Virus record (IMG/VR): IMGVR_UViG_3300022853_000077
Span: 1 to 26,314 of that record
DNA: 26,314 bases
Reading direction: 5' to 3' (one strand)
DNA from: a virus
Positions 1-6,613 of this stretch are shown piece by piece. Within the stretch, counting starts at the first letter, position 1, and the number at the start of each line of letters is the position of its first letter. Both the position numbers and the translations under genes were made by a program. Under the pieces are notes generated by a model. It saw nothing but the letters and a program-made list of their open reading frames with translations, was not told where the DNA came from and searched no databases.

Positions 1-417
1 AACTAAGCTATTCCCTAAAGTAGTAGTTCCTGTAAATTTAGGTAAATAGTTTGTAGTACCTGTACCTGTTATGGGGTTTGTTAAAGCTGTTTGTGCTCCT
101 ATATCTCCGGGGGTTAAAGTTCTAGGTGTGAATCCTTGTATAACTCCATCTGTTAGAGTCATAGTCGACAATACTGTTGATCCTGTAAAATTTATATCGG
201 TGTCTGTACCAATTATAGTGTTGTATGTGCCTGCTGCCTGTGCCCCTATATCAGATAATATTTGAGAACCAGATCTAAATTTTATTATGCCGGCATCTAA
301 TACAGCAAATTTGTCTGTGTCTGTTGTTGCTGCTGTTTGAGGAATTGTTATATTTCCTGAAAATGTAGAATCGCCTCCAACAATAAGGCCATTTTTTACT
401 TTGAATTCGTTTGCCAT
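1..417 (-). CDS. Tail fibre protein, N-terminal part (runs off left edge)
   Basis: Reading from the ATG at 417 there is an open frame to the left edge, about 139 codons, with no stop seen. The product begins MANEFKVKNGLIVGG and continues STFSGNITI, a start typical of phage tail fibre and whisker proteins (a short anchoring strand followed by a sampled 'GNITI' strand). It is rich in T, G and S. Near the window edge it has a GTGTTNYLPKFTGTTTLGNS stretch that resembles GSGTTNFITKWTPDGGTIGNS in the 600-aa fibre at 4211-6013, a common fibre module. It follows the 378-aa LamG adhesin after about 50 bases. Unlike nearly all other genes here it has a plausible ribosome-binding site (AAGGAT, about 6-7 bases before the ATG). 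The C-terminal receptor-binding part is outside the window. The fibre assignment is by sequence style, not by a specific named family. Confidence 0.75.
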   Translation of the reverse strand, partial: MANEFKVKNGLIVGGDSTFSGNITIPQTAATTDTDKFAVLDAGIIKFRSGSQILSDIGAQAAGTYNTIIGTDTDINFTGSTVLSTMTLTDGVIQGFTPRTLTPGDIGAQTALTNPITGTGTTNYLPKFTGTTTLGNSLV

Positions 418-452
418 AGTTTTATCCTTTTTTCATTGTCCAAAAGGTACGA

Positions 453-462
453 TTATAAATAT
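453..462 (-). promoter_or_regulatory. Conserved decamer ATATTTATAA, candidate late promoter element
   Basis: Plus strand TTATAAATAT. It lies about 36 bases upstream of the fibre start at 417 and just beyond the end of the 378-aa adhesin. It is one of eight exact copies, all in gene gaps. Its function as a late promoter is inferred from position and resemblance to the T4 late -10 box. Confidence 0.5.
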
Positions 463-466
463 ACGT

Positions 467-1603
467 TTATATATTAAATCTATTTTTGTATGCGTTGAAA
501 TTTTGTTTTATTTCTGTTGCTGATAATATTTGGTTATGTATTTTAAAAACGGGCAAATCTGCCATTACATGAGTACCTGGACCCTGTCCTATATTACCAC
601 TTGTAATGCTAGTACCTGGGTTTGTATAACCGCTTGTGTTCATAAGTTCTCCATTTGTATAAGCGTATATTGTGTTAGCGTTCCAGGTCATAACTAAATG
701 ATAAAATTTATCTTGAGTCATAGTACCAAACGAAGCGTTTGATAAAGGATTTCCTCTACAAGCGTCATAACTTGTAGAACCTGCGTGTCTTAAATAATAC
801 CTATTAGTACTACCGCCTACAGAGCTAAATATAAAAGAATTTGTTGTTGTATCTTTTCTTGCAACTATTACTTCTATAGACCCGAAACTTGAATTAAGAG
901 TTGGAAATGTAATATCAATCTTATCATCTGTACCATCAAACGTAGGTTGTCCTGTTGAATCAAATGATACATTGGCTACATCTATGGTTGTTGTGCGAGT
1001 TAAATCAATTAAAGCATCTGTAGATGATCTAGTTCCATTAGTAAATGGAGAGGAGATAGTTCCTGGAGCTAATTGAGCTTTAGATATTAAGAATGATTTT
1101 CCTCCATGGCTATTATGTGATCCTATGTATATTTGGTGTGACGTAGTGTCCGCTGGATTTATACTAAAACTATATTTCACCCACTCTGTTGTGATATTAA
1201 AATTAGTACTAGAAGGTGAGCTCCACGGGCTGTTTCTAAACGCTCCAACAAAACAACCTTGACCTGTAGTTTCACCTTTCAGCCATACGGAAAAAACATG
1301 TGCAGTTGTAGATGTTGGTGTAAAATTTTGATATATTCTAGGGTAACTCCCATCAGAAGGTAATGATAATCTATCCGCCATTGTTCCAGCAATAGGACCT
1401 TCTTTTATTTTTGTGTTTATAGTTGGATATGATCCTGAGTTCTTTGCTTTCGTCCATGAATTAAAATCATCACCGTAACTAAGCATATTTACTACGGGCT
1501 TTCCTTTATAAAACCTAGTAGCAGTAGAATTATCAGCCACTCCATACCCAGTATCATATCCAAATACTAATCCGTCTCTTTCTATGTTTGGTCCTGTATA
1601 CAT
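467..1603 (-). CDS. Carbohydrate-binding and LamG-domain adhesin, probable tail receptor-binding protein
   Basis: 378 aa, no signal peptide or membrane segment. The N-terminus MYTGPNIERDGLVFGYDTG matches the 'GP-I--DGL' opening of the neighbouring adhesins. The middle (about residues 45-190) looks like a CenC-type carbohydrate-binding jelly roll, ending in a KAQLAPGTISSPFTNGTRSS stretch typical of such modules in phage and Bacteroidota proteins. Residues about 200-360 form a LamG/concanavalin-like domain with the FDGTDDKIDITF signature. The last residues, SATEIKQNFNAYKNRFNI, are shared with the 101- and 240-aa proteins. Its start overlaps the stop of a 32-aa ORF by one base (TAATG). It probably binds surface glycans of the host as a tail tip or fibre component. 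The binding target is unknown. Confidence 0.75.
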   Translation of the reverse strand: MYTGPNIERDGLVFGYDTGYGVADNSTATRFYKGKPVVNMLSYGDDFNSWTKAKNSGSYPTINTKIKEGPIAGTMADRLSLPSDGSYPRIYQNFTPTSTTAHVFSVWLKGETTGQGCFVGAFRNSPWSSPSSTNFNITTEWVKYSFSINPADTTSHQIYIGSHNSHGGKSFLISKAQLAPGTISSPFTNGTRSSTDALIDLTRTTTIDVANVSFDSTGQPTFDGTDDKIDITFPTLNSSFGSIEVIVARKDTTTNSFIFSSVGGSTNRYYLRHAGSTSYDACRGNPLSNASFGTMTQDKFYHLVMTWNANTIYAYTNGELMNTSGYTNPGTSITSGNIGQGPGTHVMADLPVFKIHNQILSATEIKQNFNAYKNRFNI

Positions 1604-1701
1604 TATTTTTCAGTTATTACTTCATCTCCATTATCAAAAGTAGAGAGTATATATACTACTTTATTTTCTTCAATTTCTATTTCTTTTACTATACTGCTCA
1701 T
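1603..1701 (-). CDS. Very small protein between two adhesins (32 aa)
   Basis: A 32-codon frame beginning MSSIVKEIEIEENKVVYIL and ending in VITEK. The start lies 5 bases after the 291-aa adhesin stop (1707), and the stop overlaps the start of the 378-aa adhesin (TAATG at 1603), so it fits exactly into the gap with translational-coupling spacing. It is charged, with alternating hydrophobic residues suggesting a two-strand beta hairpin. I recognise no family. It sits in the same slot that DFNQV-type small proteins occupy between the other adhesins, but shows no clear similarity to them. Being this short, it could still be chance, although the tight fit argues against that. Confidence 0.5.
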   Translation of the reverse strand: MSSIVKEIEIEENKVVYILSTFDNGDEVITEK

Positions 1702-1706
1702 ATGTT

Positions 1707-2582
1707 TTATATTCTTGTTAGGGGGTAATCTCTATTGCCTTCAACTCTACCGAAAAAGAAATTACTCAACCCCCATACATGATCTTGTGGGGATTCTGTC
1801 CTTCTATTATAATTTCTTAATGATAAGAATCTAATAAATTTAGTTCCATGTCTGAAGGGGTAATCACTATTTCTACTAGTTCCAGTAAAAACAGGAGTAG
1901 AGTACCTAGCCCATGTAGTAGGAAATGTTGGGTTACCTAACGCATAGTTATATGTTCCTCCTGCTCTACCGTTTGCAAAATATGTACCTACCGGGTATAC
2001 CCCTCCAACTAAAGCATCAGACCATGTAGGTAAACCCGAGGAAAGAGTAACAGAATATTCTCCTCCTCCTAAATTAGTAATACCGTTTTGATTGTATATA
2101 CCTGTATAGCGAGAATAGCCAACAGAATAAGGATATTGTCCTCCAAATAACATATAGTTCCTAAAGATTGAATTTGCATCATTACTCCATCCGGATGCGT
2201 TCGAAACATAAATAGTAGTGTCTCCGGGAGAAGCAGCTCGGGTCAATTGGGTGTCTCCGATACCTTTAAGTTGTCGTAAATCTATAAAATTATCACTTAT
2301 ATCGTAACATGCAAATCCTAAATGGCCTCCTGGGTTATTACCAGAGCTTCCGGGTGAAATAGTTTTTGCATAAATTACCATTTGGTATGATTTAGTCGTA
2401 TCCACCTCAATTCTATTTGTTAAGTAATCACCACCACCCCCTCCTACTACTTGTATATAAGGATCGCCATTAGGTCCCCCAGACCCCACATATGTGCCTA
2501 AAGACCATGAAGAGTTTGTACCTGATCTTAGATCTGCATCAGACCATAACCCAAATTTATCCGGTCCCCCTATTGTAGCCAT
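1707..2582 (-). CDS. Jelly-roll-like tail adhesin (291 aa)
   Basis: Starts MATIGGPDKFGLWSDADLRS. The first seven residues are identical to those of the 101-aa protein encoded just before it, but the remainder is different. The body is rich in G, S, T, Y and N, with strand-like stretches (YIQVVGGGGGDYLTNRIEVD, SYQMVIYAKTISPG, GGHLGFACYDISDNFIDL) typical of carbohydrate-binding beta-sandwich folds. It lacks the LamG FDG-DDY signature and the 'NFN--KNRF' tail of the other adhesins. A short aromatic, arginine-rich C-terminus (RRTESPQDHVWGLSNFFFGR) may be a trimerisation or tip element. The start lies one base after the stop of the 109-aa gene. The role in host recognition is inferred from context and composition. 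Confidence 0.65.
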   Translation of the reverse strand: MATIGGPDKFGLWSDADLRSGTNSSWSLGTYVGSGGPNGDPYIQVVGGGGGDYLTNRIEVDTTKSYQMVIYAKTISPGSSGNNPGGHLGFACYDISDNFIDLRQLKGIGDTQLTRAASPGDTTIYVSNASGWSNDANSIFRNYMLFGGQYPYSVGYSRYTGIYNQNGITNLGGGEYSVTLSSGLPTWSDALVGGVYPVGTYFANGRAGGTYNYALGNPTFPTTWARYSTPVFTGTSRNSDYPFRHGTKFIRFLSLRNYNRRTESPQDHVWGLSNFFFGRVEGNRDYPLTRI

Positions 2583-2583
2583 A

Positions 2584-2913
2584 TTATATTTCTTCCATTG
2601 GTGAGGTCCAAGCCTCGGTTGATAATAATTCTAAGATATCTGCATGATTATATTCTACATAATCCTCACTATATATTGAAGGTCTTCCATATACTCCTTT
2701 TTCAGTTGTATAGGTTTCTTCTTCTTCTGTCTCTGGGTTTATATAAGTTGTGTCAAAAGTTTCTTCAACTACATTAACATCATACTTAATAAATGTCTCA
2801 GATTCATCTATAGATAATCTTAAATTATTTTCTCCAGATTGCTGAACCTGATTAAAATCTATAGTATCTATTATACTTGTTGGTATTACCAACCATCTTC
2901 TGTTTTCAAACAT
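2584..2913 (-). CDS. DFNQV-family small protein (109 aa), paired with an adhesin
   Basis: Contains DTIDFNQVQQSGENNLRLSI followed by an ETFIKYD strand, and later YNHADILELLSTEAWTSP. Both blocks align with the 80-aa protein at 3225-3467 (VDFNQVMQTSEETFRLSVDG, then TVLKW and YTHEEILVIIATPEWTDP), so the two are paralogues. This copy carries an extra acidic insert of about 35 residues in the middle (EETFDTTYINPETEEEETYT). No signal peptide or membrane segment. Function not known. Their repeated placement directly between adhesin genes suggests an adhesin-specific chaperone, adaptor or fibre-attachment role, which is an inference. It ends one base before the 291-aa gene starts. Confidence 0.7.
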   Translation of the reverse strand: MFENRRWLVIPTSIIDTIDFNQVQQSGENNLRLSIDESETFIKYDVNVVEETFDTTYINPETEEEETYTTEKGVYGRPSIYSEDYVEYNHADILELLSTEAWTSPMEEI

Positions 2914-2917
2914 AGTG

Positions 2918-3223
2918 TTATATATTAAATCTGTTTTTTATATTATTAAAGTTTTGTAAAACTTGAGAAGCTGTTAACGCTAAATCATGTACTCTTACTA
3001 TTGGAATCTTTCCGTTAAAAGGAAAAGATGACCCTCTTCCGCCCACGTATCTATTTATGCTTCCCGTGTCTGTCCCCATACTAGTTCCGGATAATGTACC
3101 ATTTCCGCTTTCGGATAAATTAAACCAGGTAGTACCTGATCCAGGGTAACTTCTTGCGCTACCTGCATCAAAAACAGCTGTTAATCCATTTTGTACTATA
3201 TTTGGTCCCCCTATAGTCGCCAT
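2918..3223 (-). CDS. Miniature LamG-type adhesin (101 aa)
   Basis: Begins MATIGGPNIVQNGLTAVFDA followed by GSARSYPGSGTTWFNLS. This is the same opening as the 240-aa LamG adhesin (GPQIVRDGLVLALDAGSERSYPGTGTTAYN). It ends with VRVHDLALTASQVLQNFNNI plus KNRFNI, the same closing as the 240- and 378-aa proteins. The central beta-sandwich, about 130 residues in the 240-aa relative, is absent, so both ends are kept with almost nothing between. The frame is open and uses the same start context as its neighbours. It may be a reduced adhesin, a fibre plug, or the result of recombination between the conserved ends. It is probably made, because spacing to both neighbours is tight (1 and 4 bases). Confidence 0.65.
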   Translation of the reverse strand: MATIGGPNIVQNGLTAVFDAGSARSYPGSGTTWFNLSESGNGTLSGTSMGTDTGSINRYVGGRGSSFPFNGKIPIVRVHDLALTASQVLQNFNNIKNRFNI

Positions 3224-3224
3224 A

Positions 3225-3467
3225 TTATGCTGGTGGATTTGGGTCAGTCCACTCTGGAGTAGCTATTATTACTAGAATTTCTTCGTGTGTATAAGGCCCT
3301 TCATATGAACTTAGTGTTGATACAAATGACGGCTCTCCACCCTCCCATTTAAGAACAGTTTTTAAACCATCTACTGATAGTCTAAATGTTTCTTCCGATG
3401 TTTGCATGACTTGATTGAAATCAACCAACCCTACCTCAGTCATGTTTATTATAATGTATGTTATCAT
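3225..3467 (-). CDS. DFNQV-family small protein (80 aa), paired with an adhesin
   Basis: 80 aa beginning MITYIIINMTEVGLVDFNQV. It is a paralogue of the 109-aa protein at 2584-2913, sharing the DFNQV-Q block, an RLSVDG strand, a K-W strand and the C-terminal HEEILVIIATPEWTDP block. The first methionine is chosen because the residues before DFNQV (TYIIINMTEVGLV) line up with RRWLVIPTSIIDTI in the paralogue. The start overlaps the stop of the 240-aa adhesin as ATGA (3464-3467), so translation is likely coupled. Function unknown. An adhesin-linked accessory role is inferred from the repeated gene order. Confidence 0.7.
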   Translation of the reverse strand: MITYIIINMTEVGLVDFNQVMQTSEETFRLSVDGLKTVLKWEGGEPSFVSTLSSYEGPYTHEEILVIIATPEWTDPNPPA

Positions 3468-4186
3468 AATCCGAATCTTGATTTTTGTGCGTTAAAATTT
3501 TGTGAGGCTTCTTCTTGAGAAAAATGTTTTTTATATAAACGGCAAATAGATATATCTCCCACAAATTCTTGTACAGGACTTGTGGCATTTATAGTAGCTC
3601 CCACAATTAAAGGCGCTCCAAGATTAGTCATATTAGTATTAAAACTCGTGGTTGAATCCTTTAACTCACCATTAACATACATTTGAGCAGAACCGCTGCC
3701 ATTAGAAGTAACTAAAATATGATACCATTCATTTATGTTAATAGGAGATGCGGAACTAGAACCAACGGATGTCCAAGAAGTTACATTTTGGTTTATTGAT
3801 GCTAAATAAAAATAATAAACCCCACTACTGTATCTCACTTGAAATTGATATTCGCGAGTAGCGTAACTGTAGTTAGCCTTACACATAATATTACCTTCTA
3901 AACCAGCATTTCCAGTTGGGCGAACCCATGCCTCCCAAGTAGCTACAGCATTTGTGAATGAGTAATCATCGTCATCCGCAAATTCAATGTAATCATCAAC
4001 CCCGTCGAATTCAAAAAATCCGCCGTAAGTACTGTCGAACGAAACATTATTATTTAAAGTTCCAGTTTCTTTATTTATTATATTATAAGCTGTTGTTCCT
4101 GTTCCAGGATAGCTTCTTTCACTACCAGCATCTAATGCAAGAACTAATCCATCTCTAACAATTTGTGGTCCTCTATAAAATCCCAT
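3464..4186 (-). CDS. LamG-domain tail adhesin (240 aa)
   Basis: An almost complete LamG/concanavalin A-like single-domain protein. The N-terminal GPQIVRDGLVLALDAGSERS is followed by the hallmark FFEFDGVDDYIEFADDDDYS, then WEAWVRPTG, the INEWYHILVTSNG strand and AQMYVNGELKDS, and a final DISICRLYKKHFSQEEASQN before FNAQKSRFGL. This order (domain entry, 'W-A-V', 'W-H--V', 'Y-NG', 'R-Y---LS--E---NF') is that of LamG_3-type domains found on phage tails and Bacteroidota adhesins. It has no signal peptide, as expected for a virion protein. It is the first gene of a tightly packed adhesin block and lies 15-20 bases downstream of a copy of the conserved decamer. It probably binds host surface polysaccharide; the ligand is unknown. 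Confidence 0.8.
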   Translation of the reverse strand: MGFYRGPQIVRDGLVLALDAGSERSYPGTGTTAYNIINKETGTLNNNVSFDSTYGGFFEFDGVDDYIEFADDDDYSFTNAVATWEAWVRPTGNAGLEGNIMCKANYSYATREYQFQVRYSSGVYYFYLASINQNVTSWTSVGSSSASPININEWYHILVTSNGSGSAQMYVNGELKDSTTSFNTNMTNLGAPLIVGATINATSPVQEFVGDISICRLYKKHFSQEEASQNFNAQKSRFGL

Positions 4187-4198
4187 ATCTTTTATTTA

Positions 4199-4208
4199 TT
4201 ATAAATAT
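4199..4208 (-). promoter_or_regulatory. Conserved decamer ATATTTATAA, candidate late promoter element
   Basis: Exact copy (plus strand TTATAAATAT) ending 12 bases before the 240-aa adhesin start at 4186, in the 24-base gap after the 600-aa fibre gene. This would give the adhesin block its own transcription start. Inferred. Confidence 0.5.
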
Positions 4209-4210
4209 TA

Positions 4211-6013
4211 CTATATTGCTCTCACAAATGATTTTACACTCCAGCTTGTTGTTGCTGCGTTTGCCAATAGTCTCATTTGACCTCCTGATATATCAACGCT
4301 TAATACTACGTCTGATGTATCCCCTAAATCTGCTGTTGATGTTTCTGTGTATTCTACAGATGTTCCATCATGGCAGGCATAAACTGTTCCTGACCTTATA
4401 TTTGTTCCTTTTTTAATTACAAAATCAAAGAATGCTGCTGTGAATGATGCTACTGGTACTGTGGCTACTACTTCTGTCCCTGTGTCTACGTCAAGGTTTT
4501 CTTGGTTTGATAGATTGGCTGCTTTGATTAGAATATCTCCTTCTATATCTAGTTTGGCACCTGGTGTTGTTGTTCCTATACCTACATTACCACCTTCTAG
4601 TATAGTCATTTTAGCGTCGGCTGTAGTGACGGTGTTTACATTCATTTCACTATTTAAAGCGAATTGCATACTAGAAGATCTCCCATATCCTGTTGTATAT
4701 GTTGTGAAGATTCCTGCTTTATGTTGATTTGAGGTATTAGTATGTGATAGGTATAGGCTTGCTACTCCGGTATTAAACCCAGAATCTACTACTACTCCAT
4801 CCCCCACTATGTGGAGTTTTTTTGATGGTGCCGTAATTCCAATCCCTACATTCGTACCATTATCAAATATTTGAGAATTACCAATTGTACCCCCATCAGG
4901 TGTCCATTTGGTTATAAAATTAGTTGTACCACTTCCATCTACTCCTTGTATTTCACTTAAAGAAACCCAATCCGTTCCTGTTGCAGTTGATGCTAATACT
5001 TGACCGGATGTACCTGATGAATTATTTGAATCGTATAATGCCCCTTCTATACGTGCATTTCCTGCGACATGTAAAAGTTGAGATGGTAAAGGTGTACCTA
5101 TACTTATGCTACCGGAAAAGAATGAAGGGAGGTTACTTTCTATGTTTAATGCTCTAGCGGTACCCCCTATATTTAATACAGGTTGGTCGTTAGATATATG
5201 AATAAATTGGAAATCTCCGGTTATTGTTGTACCTACAGACTGATCAAAGTCAAAGTTAAGTAAACTAATATTACCTGCAGTACCTGCAGTTAATTGAACT
5301 TCTGTGTGTATTCCCCATAGCTGATTGACAGTACCACCAGAATTATTTAAAGTAGATACATTACTACCACCTATAGCAAAACCAACGACCCCTGACCCTT
5401 CTATGTCAGTTTCGTTTAATGTGGAGTAAATGGATGTGGAATCTCCAGTTCCTGTAGTTCTTGCTACGTTATTTTGAGTTACTATAAAAGAGTTAGTGTT
5501 ATTAGAAGAATTAACCAATCTATTAACAGTCCCATAAGACGAGGCAGAAGGTGTATCTACGGTATTAGCCCTTGTAATACTATGAAATGAAGTTACGTTT
5601 GTACTAGTAGAAGTAGTAGTGTTATTAATAGTTAGTAAGGATGATGCTATGGGTGTGGTAGTGTTAATTAATAAGGAATTGGTTTTGGTATTCCCGTTTA
5701 TGTCTAAAGTGGTTGAAGGTGCAATAGTACCTATCCCGACGTTTCCACTAACTATTAGATTTCCATCTTGTGTTGTTGTACCATCTGCATTTACGTTTAG
5801 GATAGGTATCCCGGAAATGTCAGAGACTGTGAAAATATCACCGGTTAAATCATCTGTTACAGAAAACAACTGACCTTGTGAACCCTGTATGTCTAGTATG
5901 GTAGAACCCGACCCATATATTAGAATGTTACTTGCTGTTAGCGAAGTTGATACATTCAGAGAATTTAGTTCAGCGTTAGATCCACTGACTATTACTTTTT
6001 TCCAATTTGGCAT
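4211..6013 (-). CDS. Large tail fibre protein (600 aa)
   Basis: Begins MPNWKKVIVSGSNAELNSLN, an N-terminus shared with the 434-aa protein at 6614-7918 and probably a common virion-attachment strand. It contains four copies of the fibre repeat (N)VGIGT--P---LDI-G at about residues 91-107, 302-318 (variant SISIGTPLPSQLLHVAG), 388-404 and 476-492, a motif of trimeric fibres in phages and Bacteroidota surface proteins. A GTTNFITKW module lies near residue 363. The C-terminal about 75 residues (GTVYACHDGTSVEYTETSTA, then a VLSVDISGGQMRLLA strand and SWSVKSFVRAI) match a fibre-tip module common in marine T4-like phages. No cysteine-rich or membrane part. It is probably a long or short tail fibre; which one cannot be told from sequence. 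Confidence 0.8.
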   Translation of the reverse strand: MPNWKKVIVSGSNAELNSLNVSTSLTASNILIYGSGSTILDIQGSQGQLFSVTDDLTGDIFTVSDISGIPILNVNADGTTTQDGNLIVSGNVGIGTIAPSTTLDINGNTKTNSLLINTTTPIASSLLTINNTTTSTSTNVTSFHSITRANTVDTPSASSYGTVNRLVNSSNNTNSFIVTQNNVARTTGTGDSTSIYSTLNETDIEGSGVVGFAIGGSNVSTLNNSGGTVNQLWGIHTEVQLTAGTAGNISLLNFDFDQSVGTTITGDFQFIHISNDQPVLNIGGTARALNIESNLPSFFSGSISIGTPLPSQLLHVAGNARIEGALYDSNNSSGTSGQVLASTATGTDWVSLSEIQGVDGSGTTNFITKWTPDGGTIGNSQIFDNGTNVGIGITAPSKKLHIVGDGVVVDSGFNTGVASLYLSHTNTSNQHKAGIFTTYTTGYGRSSSMQFALNSEMNVNTVTTADAKMTILEGGNVGIGTTTPGAKLDIEGDILIKAANLSNQENLDVDTGTEVVATVPVASFTAAFFDFVIKKGTNIRSGTVYACHDGTSVEYTETSTADLGDTSDVVLSVDISGGQMRLLANAATTSWSVKSFVRAI

Positions 6014-6080
6014 TTTTTAAATAGAATTATGGTTGGTTACAGGATTGCCTGCCCACTTCCCTTACGGGCCTATAATATAG

Positions 6081-6090
6081 TTATAAATAT
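6081..6090 (-). promoter_or_regulatory. Conserved decamer ATATTTATAA, candidate late promoter element
   Basis: Exact copy just beyond the end of the 84-aa gene and about 67 bases before the 600-aa fibre start. The 76-base gap also holds a short GC-rich stretch (6046-6071), unusual in this AT-rich genome, that may fold weakly in the leader. Promoter role inferred. Confidence 0.5.
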
Positions 6091-6344
6091 TAAGGCTTTT
6101 TATTCCCCTTAATAGTAGTTTTATTAATGTCAGGATCTTTTTCTATAGCCTTTTGGAGTAAAGTATTTTTATCATTTTCTTCGGTTTGAAGGTATTCTTC
6201 TATTTGAAAAATTTGTGTAGAAATTTTATTTTGCAGTATTGCTATAAAAGCAGCATCTACCCCTGTAATAGGGATGTAATCTAGGGATTTACGTAATGCT
6301 TTGATTTCTCTTAAATTTAAATCTTCAAGGGTATATATTATCAT
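6090..6344 (-). CDS. Hypothetical small protein (84 aa)
   Basis: Starts MIIYTLEDLNLREIKALRKS and is predicted mostly helical (LREIKALRKSLDYI, AAFIAILQNKISTQIFQIEE), with a charged C-terminus ending KTTIKGNKKP. No membrane segment, signal peptide or known motif. The start overlaps the stop of the 85-aa gene as ATGA (6341-6344), so the two are probably translated together. It lies between two fibre genes. A fibre-assembly or virion-accessory role is possible but not shown by the sequence. Confidence 0.65.
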   Translation of the reverse strand: MIIYTLEDLNLREIKALRKSLDYIPITGVDAAFIAILQNKISTQIFQIEEYLQTEENDKNTLLQKAIEKDPDINKTTIKGNKKP

Positions 6345-6598
6345 AAACTATTATTTTTACTTCTTAAATCTACAAAATGTTTTTGCAATTTCAAAGTTAA
6401 ATTATAAAGTACCTCAACATATTCTCCTTTGAATAAACCATTTTTGATTGTTACTAAGAGAAATTCTAATTCTTTTTCTGAAAGTTCTACCTGTGTGATA
6501 TTAGGAGTGGAGGAACCTATATTGTTTATAGGGATCCCTCCAACTTCTGTGTTTCCTGCTTTAAAGCTCATAAACCTTTTTAATATTTTTTTATACAA
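6341..6598 (-). CDS. Hypothetical small protein (85 aa)
   Basis: 85 aa with a helical second half (ELSEKELEFLLVTIKNGLFK, then EVLYNLTLKLQKHFVDLRSK). This pattern, 'SEKELEFLL--IK-----G--VEVLYNL--KLQ', is familiar from small uncharacterised proteins of marine tailed phages, but I cannot attach a function. An internal methionine at residue 10 (MSFKAGNTEVGG) could be the true start, which would remove a basic N-terminal segment. It begins 15 bases after the 434-aa fibre gene and overlaps the 84-aa gene by four bases. Confidence 0.65.
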   Translation of the reverse strand: MYKKILKRFMSFKAGNTEVGGIPINNIGSSTPNITQVELSEKELEFLLVTIKNGLFKGEYVEVLYNLTLKLQKHFVDLRSKNNSL

Positions 6599-6613
6599 CT
6601 ATTTTTTTATATA

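Noticed and set aside
71-265. Plus-strand frames opposite the fibre genes (for example 71-265, 6966-7298, 7326-7739)
   Set aside because: Valine/proline/threonine-rich mirrors of G/T/N-rich fibre coding sequence. All convincing genes are on the minus strand.
467-4186. Diversity-generating retroelement acting on the adhesins
   Set aside because: No reverse transcriptase, no template/variable repeat pair with adenine-specific differences, and no C-type lectin variable domain were seen in the window.
6046-6071. GC-rich stretch between the 84-aa gene and the 600-aa fibre as a terminator
   Set aside because: Only 3-4 bp stems can be drawn and no T-run follows on the coding strand.
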